DNA of 64,000 nucleotides from Klebsormidium nitens. Lineage: Eukaryota; Streptophyta; Klebsormidiophyceae; Klebsormidiales; Klebsormidiaceae. Shown piece by piece: positions 24,101-32,112 of this stretch; positions within the stretch are counted from its first letter, which is position 1; every line of letters begins with the position of its first letter. Location: positions 7,325 through 71,324 of the forward strand of contig DF237186.1 of NCBI GenBank assembly GCA_000708835.1. The letters run 5' to 3'. The notes beneath the pieces are model-generated. The model was not told the DNA's origin. It saw nothing but the letters and a program-made list of their open reading frames with translations, and did not search any database. Both the position numbers and the translations under genes were made by a program.

Positions 24101-27100
24101 TTTGGCGAGCCCCGTAGCTTATGTTGAAACTTATTCTTTGCCCCTCAGGAGAAGCACGTGGAGCTGCTGAACGGCCAGCCCAGGCGGCCGACACTCCATT
24201 TGGTTTCGCTTCATTGCTTCTCGCGAGCCCCATACCTTATGCTCAACGCTAGTCTTGTTTCCTCCCTTCCAGGAGAAGCACGTCGAGCTGCTGAACGGGC
24301 AGCCCAAGCGCCCGACGCGCCTCGCCGACGCGGTGAAGAACCGTGGCTTCGTCATGTACGAGCGCGAGGCGCTGCCGTACCGGCCCGCGGAGGAGCGCGT
24401 GAAGGACTGGAAGGAGGTTTTGGCAGGCGAGAGGCAGGACGATCTGCTGAAGGCGCAGTCTGCGCGGTGCATGGACTGCGGGACGCCGTTCTGCCACCAG
24501 GAGACGAGCGGGTGCCCGCTTGGGAACAAGATCCCCGAGTGGAATGAGCTGGTGCATCAGGTATGGCCGAAAGCCGCTTGTTTGGGGCATTCAGTTCCTA
24601 AGGATGTTAGATTGCGTCCCTGCGAGATGCAAATTTTCGGCGTTGGTCGGTCCGTTGTTGATACTTTCTTTTCTCAATCGAGTTCACGAAAGGTACGTCG
24701 AACGAAAAGATGCCTTTCTGCTTCGTACGTGCTCATGCGGGGCAGCTTTTCCCGCAATTCGAGAGAGGATTTTCTTGGTCTTTTAACGCTTCGTTGGAGA
24801 GTCTTCCATCGTTCCTTCCAGCTTTCGTTGGTGTCCTACAGTAGTGCATAAGCGTTCGCTGCTCGTCCAAAACCCCTTGATCTTCGGATTCTCTGAGAGT
24901 GCCCTCGTAATTGTCTAGAGAATTTTGGCCGGAAGGAAGGGAGTCTTTCGTCGGAAGTGTTACGCGAAACCTCCCACAAACGCCTCCTACCGCCCCTCAA
25001 CCAGCTCTTTCACCTCGTCTTGACCACGCTCTTCCAGCGCCGTTGGTGCGAGGCTTTCTACCGTCTCCTCGAGATCAACAAATCCACAGAGTAAATACTA
25101 CACAACTTTCTTTCACCTTCTCCCTTTTCGTTAACCCGGCCTCGGTGCTTCTTAAGCCTTCTCTAGACCTGTCTGAACCACTCTCTTCCAGGGCCATTGA
25201 CGTGAGGCTCTCGACCGGCTGCTGGAAACTAATAACTGCCCCGAGCTCAACATACCCGAGATTGCTCTTTTCACCTTCTGCTCTTTTGCTACCTCGCCCT
25301 CGAACCCTACTAAACCGTCGTAATCACCCCTTTCCAGGGCCGCTGGCGTGAGGCCCTCGACCGGCTGCTCGAGACCAACAACTTCCCCGAGTTCACCGGC
25401 CGCGTCTGCCCCGCCCCGTGCGAGGGCGCCTGCGTTCTTGGCATCATAGAAAACCCGGTTACCATCAAAACTATGGAGTGCACCATTATCGATAAGGCAT
25501 TCGAGAACGGGTGGATGGTCCCCCGACCCCCCGCGCAGCGCACCGGGAAGAAAGTGGCGGTCGTTGGGAGCGGTCCGGCGGGCATGGCGGCGGCGGATCA
25601 GCTGAACAAGGCGGGGCATAGCGTGACGGTGTATGAGCGTGCGGACCGGATCGGGGGGCTCATGATGTACGGCGTGCCCAACATGAAGACGGACAAGGTC
25701 GAGGTGAGGGGACAGGGGACCGTTGCGCAGGAGAGAGAGTTCTCTATTGCTGATCCCGTTTGTTTGAGCAACTCGAGTTTTTGTGTTCGTTACTACTTAG
25801 AAAGGGTGTACATCGGGCGGTTTTTGTGGCGTCTTTTGGGCCTCAAGAAAGCTATTACTTGACAAAAGCAACCCTCTGTCCTATATCGTCACGCCAAATC
25901 CTCACGCCTTATCCGTTATATCTCTCGTCGTTCGATCTGATCCTGCTTACTGCTTCGATGTCCGTTTCGATGCTGTCCAGATCATGAAGAGTACCGAAAC
26001 CCTTGTATCGTAGGGCGAAGCTTGAAGGGCGAACAACGATCAACGAACGATCTTCCCCACTGTCTAGTTGGTGGAGCCCCTGTGAGCTCCATGTAAAGGG
26101 AGGCGTCCCATTCGTAACCAGCGCCCACGTGTGTTTGTCACTAACAGACTGAATCCTGCAGTTGACACATTCTTCAGATCCCAAACCCCAGGCGACGTTG
26201 CCTGCAGGTCGTCGAGCGCCGCGTGAACCTGATGCGCGAGGAGGGCATTGAGTTCGTGACCAGCGCGCACGTGGGCGTGGACGGCAACTTCCCCATCGAG
26301 AAGCTGCGCGCGGAGCACGACTCCGTCGTGCTCGCGCTGGGCGCGACCAAGCCACGTGACCTGCCGGTGCCGGGGCGGGAGCTCGCGGGCGTGCACTACG
26401 CGATGGAGTTCTTGACCGCCAACACCAAGTCGCTGCTGGACAGCAACCTCGAGGTAATTGGACGGACCGGAAGTACTTTGAAATTGCGGTTTCAGTTCTG
26501 TTCTGTTGTGGTTTGCAGGTGGTTGCGGTGCTCGGGGCAGCAGCAGTGCGAGTTCTATTCTCAGTCTCTGCTTCCTGCTTGTCAGGGAGCGGGTTGAGTC
26601 AAGTGAAGTGTCACATTGCACAAACCCTGGATGACACAGGCGTGGAGAAATGTTAGAACCGCGGCGCATGTTTTTCATCCAGCAGACTATCCAAAATTGA
26701 CCCAGACCGTCGTCTTCAACTAGCTTCTGTATGAAGCCCAAATTGGTCATGCTCTGTCCCAACCCCTCTCTTGCTTTGCAGTGCGTCCATTGGTTTCCCC
26801 GCTTCCGCCACGGCCAGCAAACAGCGTTCTTGCAGTCTCCGCCTCCTCACAAGACTCAGCACACGAAACCTGCCCTTCCCTTAGCTGCTCAAATTAGTTC
26901 CTCACACTAGTTCCTCAACTGTCCTCTCCAGGACGGCAACCACATCTCCGCCAAGGACAAGTCAGTCATCGTCATCTGGGCAGTTCAGTAGATTCTCACT
27001 CCCCTTCTAAAGCCGCTGAATGACAACCCGTAGGCGACCCACTTCTGACCTCAACCTCCCTGATCCGCAGGACGGCAACTACATCTCCGCCAAGGACAAG

Positions 27101-28865
27101 GCCGTCATCGTCATCGGCGGTGGCGACACGGGCACCGACTGCATCGGCACTTCGCTCCGCCACGGCTGCAAGTCGTTGGTCAACCTAGAGCTTCTCCCTC
27201 AGCCCCCGGAAACGCGGGCGCCGGGAAACCCGTGGCCGCAATGGCCCCGCGTTTTCCGGGTGGATTACGGCCACGCGGAGGCGGCGCACAAGCTTGGGAA
27301 GGACCCGCGGCAGTACGAGGTGCTGACCAAGGAGTTCATCGGGGACGGGGAGGGGAACGTCAAGGGGATCAAGACCGTACAGGTGAAGGGACTTTTTGCG
27401 TTCTGGCTTCGTTGAGGGTTGCTGGCGTTCAGTTTTTGATGAAAGAAATCTCAAATGTTTGCTCCGCCACGCCGCAGGCTTCCCAAAGGCTTCTGTATGA
27501 GAAGATGTGGGCTTTCGTTCGTACTCTAGAAGTTGAAGGTATTGATGACATTGCACCTTGCAAAGAAAGGTTACTGGTATGGGACGTCTTTGATGTTTTA
27601 AATCTGTGGCGGATTGCTTTTGTGCCCTGATTGTTATAGCACCTCAATCGAGTCGTATTATGTTCTGCTTCCCTATTCATATTGTCGTTTGGAGCCCCTC
27701 TTCTTGGAACTGCAAAGTTTCTCGTCCGTGGTACCCAATCAGAGTTGGTGCCGCAAACCCAAGGTTTTCTGACTGTTTCCACCTAACCTTCGCTCACAGG
27801 TCAAGTGGGCCAAGGACGAGTCGGGCCGCTTCAAGATGGAGGAGGTCGCCGGCAGCGAGGAAGTTCTGGACGCCGATCTAGTTCTCCTGGCCATGGGCTT
27901 CCTCGGCCCCGAGCAGAACCTCGCCCAGAAGCTGGGCCTAGAAACCGACCCCCGGTCAAACGTCAAAGCCGAGTACGGCCGATTCAACACCAACGTCGAG
28001 GGCGTCTTTGCGGCAGGGGATTGCCGCCGGGGGCAATCATTGGTCGTGTGGGCGATCAACGAGGGACGCTTGGCGGCGGCAGAGGTTGACAAGTGGCTCA
28101 TGAAGGACGTGGCGCTGCCCAAGCCGGAGGAGCTCGAGGCGTTGCTCCCGGGGGGCGGGAATGGTGAGTGACGGCAGGCTTGTTATTACCCCCCTGGTTT
28201 GGGAGTGTCGTTCGGTTGTTTTTGGGAAATCAATGAGGGGTTTGGTTGCCGCAGAAACTGGGCAATGCGCTGCTCGCAATGGGGGGACATGATGATTGGG
28301 CGCAAGTTTGATTCCCCCCTGGATTCCCCATTCCGTTTGGTCGTAATCCTGAAAGTTTTGGTGAGGGTGCTGAGTTGCTATGAATCCGGGTATATTTTGC
28401 AAGGCTCTCCGAATCTCCGACCTTGGGTTTGCTTTGCCTGCCGTCGCTGCGGATATGTCTCGTTTTGCAATAACCCTTGTCATCTGCATTTGGGGAGAGG
28501 GCACTCCAATCTTCAAAGATCCACAGATACCTAGACTTAACGCTTTTGATGAGGATCTAAAGACACGGAACACTACATAGTCGACAGATGCACGAAGCTA
28601 GACACGACGCTTTCTTAACAGGTTTCTTGTGAAATGGAAGCTCACAGCCTTTTGTCCAACGGTCTGCTCAGGCGCGTCAACCAACGGCCGCCACGTGGAA
28701 TCGTTCCCAGCGGGGCTGGAGAAGGCCAAGGAGGAGGCGGCGGATGCTTGCCTCGCAGTCCAGGACGAGAACGCTCCCGCATCCGTGCTGCAGAAGTGCA
28801 TCGACCTCAGTGTGGAGGCCGCGGCGCTCAGCGACCGCACCATCACCACGGAGCAGAGCTTCTGA
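7673..28865 (+). CDS. GLT1: NADH-dependent glutamate synthase, 29 exons, plastid precursor
   Basis: It converts glutamine plus 2-oxoglutarate to two glutamates with NADH. Exons: 7673-8083, 8538-8657, 9557-9676, 10047-10199, 10689-10892, 11412-11521, 12013-12205, 12511-12607, 12904-13085, 13714-13869, 14461-14685, 15137-15283, 16193-16364, 16677-16984, 17423-17660, 18050-18292, 18672-18926, 19388-19627, 20033-20484, 21111-21365, 21658-21942, 22571-22848, 23395-23620, 24273-24560, 25338-25703, 26208-26453, 27071-27382, 27800-28163, 28672-28865. They total 6,840 nt, a clean 2,279 codons plus stop, all GT-AG. Residues 1-120 are a Ser/Arg-rich transit/propeptide; Cys121 (DACGVGFV) is the N-terminal glutaminase nucleophile. 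The 3Fe-4S ligands are Cys1275, Cys1281 and Cys1286. A charged linker (exon 23) joins GltB to a fused GltD part from about residue 1691, with FAD GSGPAG at 1863-1868 and pyridine-nucleotide GGGD at 2006-2009. The GltD fusion shows the NADH rather than the ferredoxin type. Confidence 0.96.
11721..11935 (+). repeat. Two displaced copies of the exon 7 head in intron 6
   Basis: True exon 7 starts at 12013. A copy with its own CAG acceptor starts at 11872 (GGTGCGCGCCCGCGAGGGCC) and matches about 50 bp of the exon; an older one starts at 11721. Steps are 141 and 151 bp. In the first 35 bp of the younger copy the two differences from the exon are both synonymous third-position changes. Confidence 0.9.
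14325..14387 (+). repeat. Displaced copy of the exon 11 head in intron 10
   Basis: It follows a TAG acceptor and matches the start of exon 11 (14461) over 63 bp without gaps, 136 bp upstream. I count 11 differences, 8 of them at third codon positions. There is no matching donor, so it cannot be a simple cassette exon. Confidence 0.92.
16615..16640 (+). repeat. Possible displaced copy of the exon 14 head in intron 13
   Basis: CAG|CGACGTCCCC here resembles CAG|CCACGTCCCC at the true exon 14 start (16677), only 62 bp away. The match is short and could be chance. Confidence 0.4.
17900..17930 (+). repeat. Displaced copy of the exon 16 head in intron 15
   Basis: CGCAG|GGGACTTTCATTGCC mirrors CGCAG|GCGACTTCCACTACC at 18050, exactly 150 bp downstream. 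Similarity fades after about 18 bp, so this is an old or partial copy. Confidence 0.6.
20965..21033 (+). repeat. Displaced copy of the exon 20 head in intron 19
   Basis: After ACAG it matches the first ~65 bp of exon 20 (21111) with a one-base insertion near its start, including the run CAACAAGCTGTCCCACCT. The step is 146 bp. Confidence 0.9.
22491..22530 (+). repeat. Displaced copy of the exon 22 head in intron 21
   Basis: CAG|CGCTTCTGCGTCCGCAACTC is repeated at the true exon start 22571, 80 bp downstream. The upstream intron tails (CCCGTTCGTC and CCCGTCCGTA) are also similar, so intron tail and exon head were copied together. Confidence 0.88.
23094..23315 (+). repeat. Two displaced copies of the exon 23 head in intron 22
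   Basis: A young copy at 23243 matches about 65 bp of exon 23 (23395), and its intron tail (CCGCTTTCTTCTTC) is also shared with the tail before 23395. An older copy starts near 23094 (GTGCTGGCCAGCTCCGAGCA at its core). Steps are about 149 and 152 bp. Confidence 0.9.
23911..24195 (+). repeat. Three displaced copies of the exon 24 head in intron 23
   Basis: Copies begin near 23911, 24038 and 24149; the true exon begins at 24273. All share a core like GAGCTGCTGAACGGGCAGCC. Steps are about 127, 111 and 124 bp. The copy nearest the exon is best preserved and keeps a CAG acceptor. Confidence 0.9.
25038..25255 (+). repeat. Two displaced copies of the exon 25 head in intron 24
   Basis: CTTCCAG precedes copies at 25038 and 25192 and a similar TTTCCAG precedes the true exon at 25338; steps are 154 and 146 bp. 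The younger copy differs from the exon at 9 of 54 positions, 7 at third codon positions, and carries TGA in place of a Trp codon. Intronic CT-rich sequence between copies also recurs, so this is a three-unit tandem array. Confidence 0.92.
26068..26140 (+). repeat. Displaced copy of the exon 26 head in intron 25
   Basis: From CTAG onward it follows exon 26 (26208) for about 70 bp with small gaps, including TTCGTAACCAGCGCCCACGT against TTCGTGACCAGCGCGCACGT. The step is 140 bp. Confidence 0.85.
26932..26985 (+). repeat. Displaced copy of the exon 27 head in intron 26
   Basis: CCAG|GACGGCAACCACATCTCC is followed by 45 bp that differ from exon 27 (27071) at three positions. The step is 139 bp. 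Confidence 0.92.
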
Positions 28866-29994
28866 GTGACGTCAGAGAGGGGTGTCTGATGACGTCAGCG
28901 CGTCGATTTTCAGGGCAGGTGGTCTGATGACGTCACGCAGTGTTTTGAGTGACGACACGGGGAACGGGTGCGGGAGGGCCTGTGTGTGACAGAAACGCAT
29001 ACGAGGATTTCTTGTGGGGCAAGCGCAAGCATGCCCACAGATGTGCTGTTTGGGACTGTCGAGAACTTCCATACTATTACATATCCACCTGTTATGTCAG
29101 TTCCTATAGAAAGCTCCTCAGAACCGCTTCCAAGACGGGGCTTGGAAGGTTGCATATTTGCTATTGAATTGCCTGGTGCTAGGTTCTAGGTCGCCTTGTA
29201 GTCTGCTGTTATATACAGACAGAATTGGTTAGTTGACGCAGTCTGAGCAGGATTTGAAGGTTTGTGCACTCCTTGTAGTGTTCCAGAACGTGCTCTGGCT
29301 AGCATGTAAAGTAATCTTAGTTGAGAAATATATTCTGTGTCTACCTATCCCCCCTTTGTTCAGCCCTTGCTGCAGCTCCTACTTGATTTTCTGAAGTACC
29401 ATGGGACATCTACATAGAATGAGTGCATACTAATGCCGGCAAAATATCCGCGTGGCAATATCTCTCGTCAGCGCACTTGTGGCCATGTACGTTGCACGCA
29501 TCGCAATCACACAAGTATAGAGGTGGTCTGTGACTATACTGCATGTTAGCTCCCTGTGCTGTACAATCTGTGAAGTCCTTCCGCTGCAGCAGCTTCTGAA
29601 ATGTGCATCTAGGTAGACCCCATTGTACAGAAACCATCAAAGGCCGGAGGCAGTCACTTCATCAACATGAAAACTTCAGATCTCGCGGATCATGTCACAC
29701 AGAAAGGTAAACCAAGAACATTGACAGTACAATGTGATGCCCCGGCCAGGCTCGTCTGCATCTTCTCTGATGGTTTTGCACGATCAAAGGATGGATGGAC
29801 TGACCATCACATATGCCCGACCAACCAGAAGATCAATGGAACACCCTTCGGGAGTCGTTGGACATATACAATCTCCATGCATTGCACTCGGTCTTGCTCA
29901 ACTTTACCGGCACATGTTTGGAAAGAGTTGTATGCACCTCGTCTTTGCAAGATTGGATATAACACGTCTTTTTATAATTTCAGTAATGGCCCCT
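28866..29994. other. Convergent 3' region of glutamate synthase and eS28
   Basis: This interval lies between two stop codons facing each other, so it holds both 3' UTRs. Apart from the TGACGTCA cluster at its left edge I see no gene. Confidence 0.6.
28867..28935. promoter_or_regulatory. Three palindromic TGACGTCA motifs after the stop codon
   Basis: The full 8-bp palindrome occurs at 28867-28874, 28890-28897 and 28928-28935. The last two sit in a repeated GTCTGATGACGTCA unit. TGACGTCA is the classic CRE/TGA-type bZIP site. They may be functional sites or a small decaying repeat in the 3' UTR. Confidence 0.55.
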
Positions 29995-31658
29995 CTACCG
30001 CAGCCTCCTTGCCTCACGCTCTGACTCCAACAGGACCAGGATGTCATCTGCAAGCAGAGGGTGCAACAAAGTGTTCACAATCTCTTCAGGGTCTTAGGAA
30101 GATGGAGTCGCAGAACCTTGGCAGCGCTCCTAGACAGACCTTGGCAGCTGGTCCTTACAGAACTTGAGAAGGCTCTCCAAGCATGCACCTCGACTCGAGG
30201 TAGCTGTAAGCAAGCGGAACAGCGGCACATAGTAATCAAATCATTTCAATCTGAGAAGCTCAGACGTCTGAGATCATCAATCCCCGCAATCAATAAGAAC
30301 TAGGACTGAGGCGTCACCCATCCCTCCAGCGCGGGCTTGTCAAAGGGGATGTGTCGGGTGAGCCAGATTCACAGGTGTGACTACAAACTTTTGGCCCGCA
30401 AGACAACAATCTCCGTTGACCGAGAATCCTAGCCCTCCAAAAGACTTTCACTATCTTCGTCAAACAGCCCCGAAAGTCAGTGCGGCCCGAAACACACAAG
30501 CAGGAGTGAAAGATGAAAACCCAAAAGCTGCAGCAGACTGTGGCACAGCTGGGGCCGAATTGAATCCCATTCTAGGCCGATTTCGAACAGGAGACCTGCC
30601 TGACCGTCCTGTCTTCATGAAATAAGCCAGGTGCCGTGCAGCACAACTGTACCCCAGAAGACGTACCGGATAACCGCAAAATCTTATGACTTCCAGGCCG
30701 CTGGAGCGAGGTAGCCTCATTGAGGTCTTCACCAGCTCCAGAATGTGAGCAGGCCCATGTGACACCCTAACATTCTGATTAAGTTCCCTGCTCATTTGGA
30801 CAATTTGAGGTAGCAAAGTTCTCAATCAGAGCTTCAAGCCGTGAGACTGCCCGTTTCAAGTTGCCCCTCCGCTAAAGGTTTCAAGCTCTGCACAAAGCTA
30901 CTATAGACAAAGCAGGCCCGCTCCCTGCTGTCCCACTAAATATCCTTGCCTGGCTGTCGTAGCCGTCTTCGTTTCCTAATCAGCTCCTCAACCGTAGTGC
31001 AAACCTGCCAACGTAGCACCCAATTTTTGGCTGTGCAGTGAGGCTCAAGGTGTCACACAATTACCTTTACCAGCCTACCAGTCGAAGCCCATCCGGAGCA
31101 GTAAACCATCCCTAGCTAACACACGCTGTGTGGTAACCGTTACCACCGCCATTGTGCGAGAAGCACACTGTTTCTGATGCATAGACCATTGAGCAGGCCC
31201 TCAACATACCAATATGATGAACCCCTGCACAAGTACCATTGCGCACCGAGACTAAAGATACAAACCGTCCCCTGGTGTTAAAGATCTGTGAGCACCATCT
31301 CACCTTGCCTCACGGGCCCCTTCACATTCCTCATAATTTGCCGGTCCTTGTCATCCCCCAGGAACTTCACCCTGACCTGCGTGACCTGACCACGAGAGCC
31401 CGTCCGCCCCACGACCTTGGTGACAATGGCGAGCTTCACAGGTTGATCCTGCACCCAGAAAAGTCCGCTTTCTCAACCGCAGCCCTCAGCGATCCTGTCA
31501 CAGCCGCTCCTGCACGTTGCACCGAGGGCAGCCGTGCTGCAAACAACGGAACGGAAAGTGGCAAGACATCTAACAGCAGGGGGACAGAGACAATACACCA
31601 TAAAGTCATCAAAAGCCAAGCAGGACAGTGTACAGAATGGGCAGCCGCCACTCACCAT
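29995..31658 (-). CDS. RPS28: Small ribosomal subunit protein eS28
   Basis: The product is a 66-residue protein of the 40S head near the mRNA exit. Three exons on the minus strand: 31656-31658 (the ATG alone, followed by GTGAGT), 31304-31448 and 29995-30047; 201 nt in frame. Exon 2 begins at a GTGCAG acceptor and carries [17 protein letters not shown] and [10 protein letters not shown], the core of the eS28 family. Exon 3 ends with [12 protein letters not shown], the invariant eS28 C-terminus. Intron 2 is about 1.26 kb, long for so small a gene. The exon 2-3 junction gives VRQDDIL where most eS28 proteins have Gly before Asp; this follows from the only canonical donor I see. It lies head-to-head with the Rieske gene. 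Confidence 0.9.
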
Positions 31659-32112
31659 GGCTGCTTGGTTGCGCTGCGGCTCAGCGAAAAGGGTCGAGGC
31701 AGGGCGAGAGAGCAGAACTTGTCCAGCTGCGAAAGGTTCCGCGTCGAACGTTGCCCTCGGCTTGCAAAGTCCTTTCAGAGCAATTGTCGCGCGGAATGAT
31801 TCGACGCCGAAACGATGTTCCAGCCGAAGGAGCTCGCTTGGGGAACTCGAGCTGCTCTCTCTGTTGCCAGCACCAATTCTGGGTCCTGTGAAAAGCTCTG
31901 CCAACGTGAAGCTTTTACTATTACTATTAGGCGGCAGCAGGGATTGCAATCAAGCGCTTTGGAAAAGCTTGCTTTCTCACGAGGGGTGAGCAGCCGTCTG
32001 AAGGTTCGGCGGTAGAGGCACAGGGACAGGTTGTTTGCAGTCTTAGCTGGAAGAAGCTGCTGTGGAGAAGCTGGTGATTGTCTGTAACGTTTGATCTGAT
32101 AAGAGACCGACG
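31659..32112. promoter_or_regulatory. Divergent promoter region, eS28 / Rieske
   Basis: 454 bp separate the two start codons, which point away from each other. It must contain both 5' UTRs and probably a shared promoter. I see no unambiguous TATA box. Confidence 0.6.

Noticed and set aside
29995-30047. [10 protein letters not shown] on the minus strand looked like a LINE reverse transcriptase ADD motif
   Set aside because: The following [12 protein letters not shown] and the upstream exon show it is the eS28 C-terminus; the leading LLA is intron sequence.
29667-30167. 166-codon plus-strand frame downstream of glutamate synthase
   Set aside because: It overlaps exon 3 of eS28 on the opposite strand, has no recognisable motif and no codon pattern like its neighbours.
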